A stretch of DNA of 64,000 bases. Origin: Clostridia bacterium. Its GTDB lineage: Bacteria > Bacillota > Clostridia > TANB77 > CAG-508. The stretch spans positions 1-64,000 of the forward strand of contig JAFROW010000008.1 of the NCBI GenBank assembly GCA_017429505.1, given 5' to 3'. The notes under the pieces were generated by a model. That model saw only the letters and a program-made list of their open reading frames with translations, was not told where the DNA came from and ran no database searches. Positions 16,153-25,836 of the stretch are shown piece by piece (position 1 is the first letter of the stretch; every line of letters begins with the position of its first letter). Position numbers and translations under genes: made by a program.

Positions 16153-17778
16153 CTATAATCCCTTATATTTATTGTTCTTAACTTTGAAGAACACTGCAAA
16201 CCCTGTAATCACTACAATCGTCAAGCCTATTGTTGTAGCTCCTGTGTATGGTAATTTACTTGGCGAACTTGATTTTTTTGTATTTTCTTTGGTAGTTGTT
16301 CCTGTTGTTTTTCCATCAACTGTAGTTGTTCCTGTTTGAACAACACCAAAATCATCCCATTTAAAATCGTCGTTTCCTAAAAAGAACAAGTACCAATCTC
16401 CATTATTATGTACACTTGCCTTTGCCAAAGTTAACCCAGAAACAGGATAATATTTTCCGTTTTCATCATCAAATACGACATACATATAGTAATATGCACT
16501 ATTTTCAAGATTTTTAAGTTGTATTACATCTCTATTTTCTCCAAAATTTGTGCCATATTCAGCAAAACTTGATGTTTTATTAGTTGTAAGTTTGTTATTA
16601 TAAACAGCATTATTGTTTTTAGCATATTCTAATAAAGAATTCCAAGCATCTCCGTTATTATTTTTAATACCATTTAAAATATTTTTGTCTGTTATCTTTC
16701 CTATTTTTAAAGTGAATTTTCTTTCTGTTTGTTGTGCATATGGAATAGTGTAAATTATTTGAGTAGAATCATGTGTCATAAAAGTAGAACTCGTAAAAGT
16801 CTCGGCATAACCAGGATACTTAAGTCTTTCAAGTTTTTGACCTGATACAACATATTGAGTTTTATAACCTATTGAGTTTCCATTATCATCATAATAATTT
16901 GTTTCAAATTTTTCTTGATCTATTATCCACAAATACAAATCCTGATTTAATTGAACATATTCTTCCAATTGAGAAGCATATAAATATCCATCTTTTTCAT
17001 TATATCCAAATGTTTTCCATTTAGAATCTGATGTATCTATATTTCCATTATCCTTTAATTTTATTTCAGGTTTTTGATTTTGTGCAGTTATACAATAATA
17101 AAGTCGGTCACTATTATTTGTTACATTTTTTATATGTAAATTAACACGTGAAACGCCATCTTTAACTAATTCATATTCTGCTTTTGAAAAATCAGTAAAA
17201 GTTGGTGCATCTGTTACTGTAACATTAATATCTTTAGTTCCACCTGCAACTGTTGCAGTTATTGTTGCAGTTCCTGCCTTAACCGCAGTTATTTTTCCAT
17301 TACTATCTACCCTAGCAATACTTTCATCACTACTTTTCCATTGTACTTCAGGATTTGTAATATCTTTATGATTGTAATCAGTTGCAGTAATTGTAATAGT
17401 TTTGCTTTCATATTCTCCAAGTACTAAAACCACATCAGTAATATTTGATTTAACATAGCTACTATATACAACATTTATTATACATGTTGCTGTTTGTGAA
17501 CCTGCTGTTGCAGTTATCGTTGCAGTTCCTATTGCTTTAGCTGTAACTTGTCCGTTAGAATCAACAGAAGCAATATCATTATTTGAGCTACTCCATGTTA
17601 TTGTTTCTCCAGTAGGTTTATTTTCACAATAAAGATATTTAGTTCTATTTAATTCAACATCTTCACTATCTTTAGATAACTTAAATTCTCCATCTGCCTT
17701 AACGATTGTTGCAAATCCTAATATCATAATTAAACTTACAATAAATAAAATAATTAATTTTTTTGACTTTTGTTTCAT
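16153..17778 (-). CDS. LPXTG-type surface protein with two Big_2 domains
   Basis: A 541-residue secreted protein. The signal peptide spans about residues 1-28 (KKLIILFIVSLIMILGF). Two bacterial Ig-like group 2 domains follow (about 33-105 and 115-190), each with the SSDESIARVDSNGKITAVKAGTATI-type pattern. The central part (200-480) is unrecognised and predicted extracellular. The C-terminus has a Ser/Thr/Lys linker, an LPYTG sorting motif at 509-513, a hydrophobic segment and a basic tail, so sortase should attach it to peptidoglycan. No sortase gene is in the window. A likely adhesin or surface decoration; the ligand is unknown. It is a single-gene unit with its own promoter (17837-17865) and terminator (16043-16079). 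Confidence 0.85.
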   Translation of the reverse strand: MKQKSKKLIILFIVSLIMILGFATIVKADGEFKLSKDSEDVELNRTKYLYCENKPTGETITWSSSNNDIASVDSNGQVTAKAIGTATITATAGSQTATCIINVVYSSYVKSNITDVVLVLGEYESKTITITATDYNHKDITNPEVQWKSSDESIARVDSNGKITAVKAGTATITATVAGGTKDINVTVTDAPTFTDFSKAEYELVKDGVSRVNLHIKNVTNNSDRLYYCITAQNQKPEIKLKDNGNIDTSDSKWKTFGYNEKDGYLYASQLEEYVQLNQDLYLWIIDQEKFETNYYDDNGNSIGYKTQYVVSGQKLERLKYPGYAETFTSSTFMTHDSTQIIYTIPYAQQTERKFTLKIGKITDKNILNGIKNNNGDAWNSLLEYAKNNNAVYNNKLTTNKTSSFAEYGTNFGENRDVIQLKNLENSAYYYMYVVFDDENGKYYPVSGLTLAKASVHNNGDWYLFFLGNDDFKWDDFGVVQTGTTTVDGKTTGTTTKENTKKSSSPSKLPYTGATTIGLTIVVITGFAVFFKVKNNKYKGL

Positions 17779-17836
17779 TTTTTATTCCTCCATCATTTTT
17801 ATAAATTAAAAATTTTAAAACCTAACTTCACTTAAA

Positions 17837-17865
17837 ATAATATCATTTTTTTTTTATCCTTACAA
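17837..17865 (-). promoter_or_regulatory. Promoter of the LPXTG surface protein gene
   Basis: On the minus strand: TTGTAA (17865-17860), a 17-base A-rich spacer and TATTAT (17842-17837). The leader before the start codon is about 60 bases. Confidence 0.5.
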
Positions 17866-17984
17866 TACTTTAAAATTATATTTGTATATGCATATTTTGT
17901 GTATAACTGATATTTCAAGTGTTTTACATTTTATTACATTTCTGTTACTTTTTTGTAATATTTTTGTAACATTTCTTAAGAAAT

Positions 17985-18013
17985 CAAAAAAATACAGACA
18001 CTATTTGTCTGCA
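17985..18013 (-). terminator. Terminator of pyk
   Basis: Minus-strand stem TGCAGAC/GTCTGTA with a 7-base loop, followed by seven Ts (As at 17985-17992 on the plus strand), about 40 bases after the pyk stop. Confidence 0.8.
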
Positions 18014-18052
18014 TTTTTCAATCACCTTTATTATTTCATACTTGGAATTCTT

Positions 18053-19489
18053 TTATATTCTTATCATTCCACAAGCAATTCTACTTTCTGTTCCTGCATT
18101 TAAAAGTTTAGATCCACCTGAAACTATAACTAAATCTCCACTTTCTAAAATCTTATCTTTTTTTAATTGTTTTAATCCTACCTCTACAGTTTTATCTGTA
18201 GTTTCTTGAGCTTCCACAAAAATTGGATGAACATTCCATACTAATCCCAATTGATTAAATGTTCTTCTATTGTCTGTAATAGCAAGTACTGGGCATGCTG
18301 TTCCTATTCCTGCTAATCTTCTTGCACTATCTCCTGTATTTGTATATGCAACGATTGCATCTGCATTCATTTTTTGTGCTAGTACACAGGCAGCTTTTGC
18401 AACATTCATTTCAAAAGTTGATGTATCTATATCATCTTCTTTATTTTTAAATCTTTTCCAATAATGAACTTCTGGCTCAACTCTTCTTGCTATTTTATCC
18501 ATTGTCTGTACACATTCTATTGGGTAATCTCCCATAGCACATTCTCCTGAAAGCATAACTGCACTTGTTCTATCAAATATAGCATTTGCAACATCACTTG
18601 CTTCAGCTCTTGTAGGTAATGGATTATGAGTCATAGACTCAAGCATTTGTGTTGCAGTTATTGCAGGTTTATTAAGATTATTTGCCAATCTTATTATCTT
18701 TTTTTGCATAATTGGTGGTTCTGTAAAATCAGTTTCTGTTGCCATATCTCCTCTTGCTATCATTTGAGCATCTGCCATTTCTACTATAGACTCATAATTT
18801 TCTAATCCCTCAACATTTTCTATTTTTGTAATAATTTTTATGTCTTTTCCACCATTTTCATCTAAAACTTTTCTTACTTGTTTAATATCATCTACATTTC
18901 TTGTAAATGACATTGCAACATAATCATAATCATGTTCACATGCAGTTTTAAGGTCTTGAATATCTTTTTCTGCAAGTGCTGGTAATTTAATTGCAGTTCC
19001 TGGCACATTTACAGTTTTTCTACTTCCTAATCCATTTCCATGAATTACTGTACAAACTATATCTTTGTCTTGAATTTCATCAACTCTTAATTCTATAGCT
19101 CCATCATCAATTAAAATCTTAGCTCCTAGTGTAACATCTTTATATAGTTCTTTATATGATATAGAAACTTTTTGTTCATCTCCAGTAATATCTTCATTTA
19201 CTAGAGTGAATTTTTGACCATCTTTAAGTTCAACTTTTGTATTTGTTCCTGTGTATAGCATTCCTGTTCTTATTTCTGGTCCTTTCATATCTAAAATCAT
19301 TGCAATTGGTAAATTTAACTCTTTTCTTAATCTAATTATTTCCTCTGTTTTCTCTTTTTGTTCTTCATAACTTCCATGAGAATAATTTATTCTACATACA
19401 TTTAATCCTGCCTCAAATAATTCTCTTAATTTGTGTTCGCTTGCAGGTCCTATAGTTCCTACTATTTTTGTTTTTCTTAATTGTTTCAT
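18053..19489 (-). CDS. pyk: Pyruvate kinase
   Basis: A 478-residue glycolytic enzyme converting phosphoenolpyruvate and ADP to pyruvate and ATP. It begins KTKIVGTIGPAS and contains NVCRINYSHG, IAMILDMKGPEIRTG, IITKIENVEG, IMIARGDMATE-type metal/phosphate motifs (QMIARGDMATE) and KPAITATQMLESMTHNPLPTRAEASDVANAI, then the C-terminal regulatory domain. The length fits the short form without the extra PEP-utiliser domain seen in bacilli. An upstream ATG (19507) exists, but the RBS AGGAAG sits seven bases before the ATG at 19489, which also matches the family start. Its own promoter is at 19545-19574 and its terminator at 17985-18013. Confidence 0.95.
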   Translation of the reverse strand: MKQLRKTKIVGTIGPASEHKLRELFEAGLNVCRINYSHGSYEEQKEKTEEIIRLRKELNLPIAMILDMKGPEIRTGMLYTGTNTKVELKDGQKFTLVNEDITGDEQKVSISYKELYKDVTLGAKILIDDGAIELRVDEIQDKDIVCTVIHGNGLGSRKTVNVPGTAIKLPALAEKDIQDLKTACEHDYDYVAMSFTRNVDDIKQVRKVLDENGGKDIKIITKIENVEGLENYESIVEMADAQMIARGDMATETDFTEPPIMQKKIIRLANNLNKPAITATQMLESMTHNPLPTRAEASDVANAIFDRTSAVMLSGECAMGDYPIECVQTMDKIARRVEPEVHYWKRFKNKEDDIDTSTFEMNVAKAACVLAQKMNADAIVAYTNTGDSARRLAGIGTACPVLAITDNRRTFNQLGLVWNVHPIFVEAQETTDKTVEVGLKQLKKDKILESGDLVIVSGGSKLLNAGTESRIACGMIRI

Positions 19490-19544
19490 ATTTTTACTTC
19501 CTTTCATTTTTACTTTTATTATATGTATTTTTTAACACTTGGTT

Positions 19545-19574
19545 ATTATAACACAATTATGCATTAATATTCAA
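19545..19574 (-). promoter_or_regulatory. Promoter of pyk
   Basis: On the minus strand: TTGAAT (19574-19569), 18-base spacer and perfect TATAAT (19550-19545). Confidence 0.65.
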
Positions 19575-19643
19575 GTAATTTTAATTTTTTTGTTAAAATC
19601 CTAGTTATTAGTTTTAGTATAAATTTTTCGTGTAATTTGCGTA

Positions 19644-20756
19644 TTAACTTAAATCTACATTCTTATTATAAATATAATCTGAAACCATAAGTTTAATTAG
19701 CACAGCTACAGGCACAGCCAAAAACATTCCAATCACCCCAAAATATGCTCCACCAATTGTAACAGAAAAAATAATAAGTAATGGACTAACATTTAATTTA
19801 GAACCTGTAATTCTAGGATTTATAATATTTGCATCAAGTTGTTGAACAATTGTAACAATTATGACCATTATTAAAGCCTGTTGCCAACCACCTGTAAGTA
19901 TTGTAATAATGCCTGCTATTCCAATTGCAACAATAGCCCCGAAATATGGTATCAAGTTAAATAGACCAATTATAAACCCAAGTAAAACAGCATATTTTAC
20001 TTTCATTATTAGTAGTGTAATGGAAGCTAAAATTGAAACTACTATTGCATCTATAAATTGGCTAGTTAAAAATCCAAAAAATATTGTATTTCCGCTTGTA
20101 AAATATCTATTAAATTTTGCATAATTTCTTTCAGACATTGAAGCTTTTGCAAATTTATTTATTGAGTCAACAATTTTTTCTCTTTCTGACAAAATATATA
20201 CAGAACATATTATAGCTATAAAAAAGCTAAATATGGTTTTTACAACTCCAATAGCTGAAGATAAGTATTCTAACATTCTTTCAGGTGTAAGCATATATTT
20301 AAAGTCTAATCCCTGTATATACTCAACTAATGGCTTAATAATATTGTCTTTAATAAATGGCGCCCAACTTTCTCCAATTTCGTTTGTTGCAATCGAGTTA
20401 TAGTAACTTTGTATATTATTTACTAAATCTACAACACTATTAATTACAACAGGTATAACGAATTTTAACACAAAAAACAAAAATGCAAAAACAATAGCAT
20501 ATACAATAAATATACTTAATCCTCTTGAATGTTTCATTTTTTTCTTTATTCTTTTTTCTATTTTTGAACATGGCTTGTACAATACATAAGAAATTATAAT
20601 CGCAACAAGAAATGGAGCTAATATACCAATCAAATTAGCTATCCATTTTCCTATTCCTGTAAAATTATCAAAAAATTTATATATTATTATTAGTATTGTT
20701 CCAATAGATACCCAAAAAATCCATCTTTTTGTTCCCATTATTTTTTCTGTTTTCAA
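19644..20756 (-). CDS. AI-2E family transporter (UPF0118)
   Basis: A 370-residue polytopic membrane protein with about eight hydrophobic segments and a large extracytoplasmic loop (about residues 110-165). Family marks: the N-terminal half ends with the FFIAIICSVYILSEREKI segment, and the C-terminal half has LLGFIIGLFNLIPYFGAIVAI and the QQLDANIINPRITGSKLNVSPLLIIFSV signature. The family includes the E. coli AI-2 exporter TqsA and Na+/H+ antiporters, so the substrate is open. It lies 13 bases after argS and probably shares its transcript. Confidence 0.88.
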   Translation of the reverse strand: MKTEKIMGTKRWIFWVSIGTILIIIYKFFDNFTGIGKWIANLIGILAPFLVAIIISYVLYKPCSKIEKRIKKKMKHSRGLSIFIVYAIVFAFLFFVLKFVIPVVINSVVDLVNNIQSYYNSIATNEIGESWAPFIKDNIIKPLVEYIQGLDFKYMLTPERMLEYLSSAIGVVKTIFSFFIAIICSVYILSEREKIVDSINKFAKASMSERNYAKFNRYFTSGNTIFFGFLTSQFIDAIVVSILASITLLIMKVKYAVLLGFIIGLFNLIPYFGAIVAIGIAGIITILTGGWQQALIMVIIVTIVQQLDANIINPRITGSKLNVSPLLIIFSVTIGGAYFGVIGMFLAVPVAVLIKLMVSDYIYNKNVDLS

Positions 20757-20769
20757 TTTAATTCCTCCA

Positions 20770-22554
20770 TTACATCTTCTCTGGCATTTGTATTCCTAAA
20801 AGTTTTGCTCCATCTTTTAGAACCTTTCCTGTTGCGAAAGTCAAATAAACTCTTGCATTTTGTAAATTTTCATCATCACAAATAATTTTATTTTCGTTAT
20901 AAAAATTACTATAAGCTTTAGACAAATCTATTAGGTATCTTGCCAAAATTGAAGGCTCAGATTTTTCTATTACTTGATTTAATATTTCTTCAAAATTATA
21001 TATTAGTTTTATAATTTTTTGAGAATACTCATCTTGCAATAAATCTGTATCTACATCTTCAAATTTTGGCATACTTTTGGCTTTTTCAAGTACACTATTT
21101 GTTCTTACATAGGTGTATTGAATATATGGTCCTGTCTCTCCTTGGAAATTGAGCATTGCGTCTATATCAAATATTTCGTCTTTAATTCTACTTGTTGCTA
21201 AATCGTTGAATATAATAGCTCCTATTCCAACTTTTTTAGCTATTTCTTCTTTATTTTCAAGATTTGGATTTTTTTCTTCTATTATTTTTTTAGCTTGGTT
21301 TATAGCATCATTAAGCAAATCTTCTACTTTTACAAAATTTCCAAGTCTTGTTGACATTCTTCCTGTTGAAAGTCTAACAAATCCATAAGGCACGTGTTCT
21401 AAACCATTTGTATATTTTTCGTCTAAGCCTAATAGTTTTGCAACTTCAAAAATTTGCTTAAAATGTAAGTTTTGTTCATAAGATGTTACATATAAAGCTT
21501 TATCAAAATCATAAGTTCTTGATCTGTAAAGAATAGCAGCTAGATCCCTTGTTGCATATATGGTTGAACCATTAGTTTTGCAAATTATGCAAGGTGTATC
21601 TATTCCTTTATCTGATAAATCTACAATCATCGCACCTTCTGATTCTTGAAGATTTCCTGTCTTTTGTAATATTTGGATTACCTCATCAGTTTTGTCTGCA
21701 TAAAAAGCCTCTCCATTCCAAGAGTCAAATTTTGATCCAAGTAAATCATAAATTTTTTGAAATTCTTTAATACTTAAATCTTTAAATTCTTGCCATAATT
21801 TTGTACAATATTCATCGCCTTGTTCCAATAATTTAAAGTTTTCACGGCAATTATCTAGAACTTTTTCGTCTTCTTTACAAAGCTCATTTATTCTTTTATA
21901 AATATCTGCTAATTTGTCTATAGGGTCTTCGCTTAAATCATATTCGCTCCCCCATAGTTTGTACCCCTCAATTAACTTTCCAAATTGAGTTCCATAATCT
22001 CCTAAATGGTTAACACCTGTAACATTGTATCCTAAATATTTGTATATATTGTATAACGCTCCACCTATTACAGTTGTTTTTAAATGCCCAATATGGAAAG
22101 GTTTTGCAATATTTGGTGAAGAATAATCTATAACTATATTTTTATTTTTTTGATTTATTGCCTTTCCATATTGTTCTTCATTTTCAATTTTTTCTAAAAC
22201 TTCTTTTGTCATATATTGATTGTTTATATAAAAATTAAGATATCCTCCTGCTATATCAATCTTTGTGATTTTATCATTGCTGTCATTTTCATCATTATAC
22301 ATAGGCATTTTTCCTTTACCTTGAGTCACTTTATCTGCAGATATTGTATCTTCAAAAGATATTTTTTCCTTTATTTCTGTCGCAATTTGTTGTGGTGATT
22401 TTTTCATTATTTTAGCAAGTTTAAAGCATGGGAACGCATAGTCCCCATTGCTTATATCTTTTGGTATCTCTATATACCCATATATTTCTTTTTGGTCTAT
22501 ATTTGTAACTTTTGCAATTACATTTGCTATTATAGTTTTAAAATCTGTCATCAT
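20770..22554 (-). CDS. argS: Arginyl-tRNA synthetase
   Basis: A 594-residue class I aminoacyl-tRNA synthetase that charges tRNA-Arg. The N-terminal Add-1 domain (about 1-120) is followed by the Rossmann fold with VIDYSSPNIAKPFHIGHLKT (HIGH at 154-157) and GVNHLGDYGTQFGKLI. The KMSKS region reads RMSTRLGN, and the C-terminal DALR anticodon-binding domain ends ATGKVLKDGAKLLGIQMPEKM. A short polar insertion (about residues 73-98) lies in the N-terminal domain. GGAG precedes two adjacent ATG codons. No T-box leader is visible. Confidence 0.95.
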   Translation of the reverse strand: MMTDFKTIIANVIAKVTNIDQKEIYGYIEIPKDISNGDYAFPCFKLAKIMKKSPQQIATEIKEKISFEDTISADKVTQGKGKMPMYNDENDSNDKITKIDIAGGYLNFYINNQYMTKEVLEKIENEEQYGKAINQKNKNIVIDYSSPNIAKPFHIGHLKTTVIGGALYNIYKYLGYNVTGVNHLGDYGTQFGKLIEGYKLWGSEYDLSEDPIDKLADIYKRINELCKEDEKVLDNCRENFKLLEQGDEYCTKLWQEFKDLSIKEFQKIYDLLGSKFDSWNGEAFYADKTDEVIQILQKTGNLQESEGAMIVDLSDKGIDTPCIICKTNGSTIYATRDLAAILYRSRTYDFDKALYVTSYEQNLHFKQIFEVAKLLGLDEKYTNGLEHVPYGFVRLSTGRMSTRLGNFVKVEDLLNDAINQAKKIIEEKNPNLENKEEIAKKVGIGAIIFNDLATSRIKDEIFDIDAMLNFQGETGPYIQYTYVRTNSVLEKAKSMPKFEDVDTDLLQDEYSQKIIKLIYNFEEILNQVIEKSEPSILARYLIDLSKAYSNFYNENKIICDDENLQNARVYLTFATGKVLKDGAKLLGIQMPEKM

Positions 22555-22667
22555 CTTTTCTCCTTCTGTTTATTTTTTAGGTGGTTCTTTTTTACACTTT
22601 TATGTAAAAATTATTGAATATATAAGTATTTTGAAGCATTTCTTTTTACAATTATATACGCTTAAAT

Positions 22668-25649
22668 TTAATTAGTTTTATCTTTGTCTTTTTCTTTATC
22701 TTTATCTTTTTCTTTATCTGTTGATGTATTGCCACCACTCGTTGTATTGTCTGCCTCCGGCTTGCTTGGTATTTCTGGCTTTTCAGCGTTGCTTGGGTTT
22801 GATGGTTCCGATGGAGTTGTAGGTGTTGAAGGTTTCTCTGTTGGTTGAGATTCTTTGTCTTTAACTATAATTGTTCTAGTTTTTGTCGTTTCTTTACCTG
22901 CAGAATTTTTTACTGTGTATTTAATTGTATAAGTTCCTGCTTTCGATGTATTTACACTTCCTGAAGTTTTTATATCATTTGTCAAATCTCCATCTTTGTC
23001 ATCTTTTGCAGTAGCATATTGTTCTGTATATGTATCTCCCACATTAAGTGTAATTGTTGATTCCCCATTTAAGCTAATTTTTGGTGCTTTTGCATTTTCT
23101 TTTTCTGTTTCTTCATTATGTTCTGTACATACATCTCCAGGAGCTTTGCTTAAGTTCATAGGTGTTTTCCATAATTTTAATCTTTCTTTAGGTAATACAT
23201 AAGAAAAATATCTTATTTTTTTGTTTGGACAAAATTCATTTGCAAGTTTTCCGCTATCTTCACATATTTCTACAGCATTTCCAGATTCATCACAATAATC
23301 TGGAATATTATCTTCTGAAAATAATTCTGAATATGTTGAACCACATTTTTTAGAAGCTCTTAATCCTGTTTCTTTACATACTTTTATCCATACTACTCCA
23401 TCAGGTTTTGAAAATCTAGAAGATTTTTTACCTTTGTGCAAATTTCTCATAGTTGCAGCCCAAATGTCTCCAGATGGATTGCTTCTGTTATAATAAACTG
23501 TTTCAGGGTCATCAAATCCGTACCATGTAGCTCCTGTATAATAATTTGTAAATCCACATAGCCATCTATCATAATCATCATTTGTTGTACCAGTTTTAAC
23601 TGCGACATCCATTCCAGAAATTGAACAATATGGTGCAGTTCCACCACTAGCTACAACTGATGTTAATAAATCTTTTAAAATATATGCGTTTTGTTTTGAA
23701 CAAACTTCTCTTGTTTCTTGTTTTGGCTCTAATACTGTATTTCCTTTATCATCTTCTATTTTTGTGTATAATAAAGGTGTTCTATATACTCCATCATTTG
23801 CAATTGTTGCATAAGCACCTGCCATTTCTAATGGACTAATTCCTCTATATAAACCTCCAATTGCCAAAGCTAATCCTACATCTCTTTCATCATTCAAAGA
23901 AGTAACTCCCATTTTTTTAAGATATTCTCTTGAAACTTCGTTTGTTAGCTCTGCCATTATTTTAACAAATGGAACGTTATGTGATTTTGCAATTGCTGTT
24001 CTTATACTGATGTTTCCTAAATATGAACCATGATCATTTTTTGGTTCAAATTTGCCATTATCAAATTTTGTTTTTTCATCTAAATATCTTGTTGAAGCAG
24101 TTAAAATTCCTTCTTGCAATGCAGGTAAAACATCTGCTATAGGCTTAATTGATGAACCTGTTTGTCTTGGACTTTGTGTTGCTCTATTTAATCCTCTTGA
24201 AGTTGTCTTTTCTCCAAGCCCTCCAACAACACCTACAACATAGCCTGTTTCATTGTCTATTATAACCATTGCAGCTTGACTTTTAACATATTTACCATCT
24301 TCATCTTTTTTCTTTCTAGAACTTCTTTGATATGTACTTGCATTATCTACCATAGTCTTTTCAATTGTTTTTTGAACATCTGTATTCTGTGTTGAATAAA
24401 TCTTTAATCCTCCACCATAAACATATGTTGTTGCATATTCTTCAGACCAGCCTTTTTCTTTTACAAAGTCTGATATAACTTGTGCAATTGTTGCATCTGT
24501 ATGGTATGAATAAATCGAACCTTTTGATGTTCCTTTTTTAAACTTTAGACCTTCATCAACTTTTTTTACAGCTTCATCATGTTTTTCTTGGTCTATATAG
24601 CCTAAATCTAGCATCTTTTTAAGAACTGTTTTAGTTCTTTTATTTATTGCATTTGTTTTTGTTTCATCTTTTCCATATTTTCCTCCATATTTAGCTGTTT
24701 TTTCATATGGATTATAGTTATTAGGTTCATTATTTATTCCTGCTAAAAAGGCACATTCTTCAAGACTTAATTTTTTTGCAGTTTTATTAAAATAGAATTC
24801 TGCTCCTACTTCCACTCCACAATTCTTTTCTCCAACAAATATTACATTTAAATATGTTTCTAGAATTTGGTCTTTTGAAAGCATTTTTTCAATTTGGAAA
24901 GCTTTTGCCCATTCCTTAATTTTTCTTGTAATACCTTCTTTTCCAGTTTTGGCTTTTTCGTTTGTAATATTTTTTACTAATTGTTGGGTAATTGTACTTC
25001 CACCATAAGAAGATGACCCTCTGTGTAATACATAAGTTGCAATTGCTGCTCCTGTTCTTTTGTAATCTACTCCGTCATGTTCATAAAACCTTTCGTCTTC
25101 TATTGCAACATAAGCCTTTGGCAAATATTCTGACATTTCTTCTAATTTAATTATTTTTCTATTTTCATCACCTTTAAGTTCAGCAAGAACTTTTCCTTCG
25201 CTATCGTAAAGAATTGAATTTCCTGAGACTTTTAACTCTTCTTCTGAAATTTCAAAATCTTGTCCCCACATTCCATATAGCATTCCAACAACAATTCCTG
25301 CAGCAATTACAACAAATGCTAATATTGCTAAAAATCCTATTTTTATTGTTAAAGAAAGCTTTGGATGCTTGCTAGAAAATTTAGATTTTTTCTTTTTTTC
25401 TTTTTTTGTTTTTGGAACTTTATTAAATTTAGAATTATTTTTAGTGTTTGATTTTCCATTTTTCTTTGTGTTTTGCTCATGGTTTTGGTCACCATATATT
25501 TTTGTGTTAAATTCGTAGCCTGAATTGTTATATATTTGAGTATTAAACTTATTGCTATTTTGAGTATTCTTAGGCTTTACTGCTACTTTATTTTTTTGTT
25601 TAGTAGTTTGTTTTTTTGTTGCCTTTTTAGATTTATTGTTTTTTTTCAT
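22668..25649 (-). CDS. Class A penicillin-binding protein (PBP1a-type)
   Basis: A bifunctional peptidoglycan synthase of 993 residues from the ATG at 25649; a frame starting at 25670 exists, but AAGGAA precedes the later ATG. Order: a long basic cytoplasmic tail (1-100); one transmembrane helix (about 101-126); a GT51 glycosyltransferase with EDERFYEHDGVDYKRTGAA and SSYGGSTITQQLVKN; and a transpeptidase with TGSSIKPI (active-site Ser), SHN and VKTGTTNDDYD motifs. After the catalytic part come an Ig-like DUF5011-type domain (LNVGDTYTEQYATAKDDKDGDLT), a Pro/Ser/Glu linker, and a highly charged Lys/Asp/Glu repeat tail. It extends and cross-links the wall outside the membrane. Confidence 0.93.
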   Translation of the reverse strand: MKKNNKSKKATKKQTTKQKNKVAVKPKNTQNSNKFNTQIYNNSGYEFNTKIYGDQNHEQNTKKNGKSNTKNNSKFNKVPKTKKEKKKKSKFSSKHPKLSLTIKIGFLAILAFVVIAAGIVVGMLYGMWGQDFEISEEELKVSGNSILYDSEGKVLAELKGDENRKIIKLEEMSEYLPKAYVAIEDERFYEHDGVDYKRTGAAIATYVLHRGSSSYGGSTITQQLVKNITNEKAKTGKEGITRKIKEWAKAFQIEKMLSKDQILETYLNVIFVGEKNCGVEVGAEFYFNKTAKKLSLEECAFLAGINNEPNNYNPYEKTAKYGGKYGKDETKTNAINKRTKTVLKKMLDLGYIDQEKHDEAVKKVDEGLKFKKGTSKGSIYSYHTDATIAQVISDFVKEKGWSEEYATTYVYGGGLKIYSTQNTDVQKTIEKTMVDNASTYQRSSRKKKDEDGKYVKSQAAMVIIDNETGYVVGVVGGLGEKTTSRGLNRATQSPRQTGSSIKPIADVLPALQEGILTASTRYLDEKTKFDNGKFEPKNDHGSYLGNISIRTAIAKSHNVPFVKIMAELTNEVSREYLKKMGVTSLNDERDVGLALAIGGLYRGISPLEMAGAYATIANDGVYRTPLLYTKIEDDKGNTVLEPKQETREVCSKQNAYILKDLLTSVVASGGTAPYCSISGMDVAVKTGTTNDDYDRWLCGFTNYYTGATWYGFDDPETVYYNRSNPSGDIWAATMRNLHKGKKSSRFSKPDGVVWIKVCKETGLRASKKCGSTYSELFSEDNIPDYCDESGNAVEICEDSGKLANEFCPNKKIRYFSYVLPKERLKLWKTPMNLSKAPGDVCTEHNEETEKENAKAPKISLNGESTITLNVGDTYTEQYATAKDDKDGDLTNDIKTSGSVNTSKAGTYTIKYTVKNSAGKETTKTRTIIVKDKESQPTEKPSTPTTPSEPSNPSNAEKPEIPSKPEADNTTSGGNTSTDKEKDKDKEKDKDKTN

Positions 25650-25836
25650 ATTTACTATAATTCCTTTCATTTATGACGAAATAATTTGATAAAAATTAAC
25701 ATTGTTCATCAAACCATTCCTTTTGGGTGAAATTTTTATTAATTATCTAACATTATTAAAAATCTTTTTTCACACACATATTATATTACAAAAAATTAAA
25801 AAAAGCAATACAAAAATTGAAGTTACAAAAAGCTTG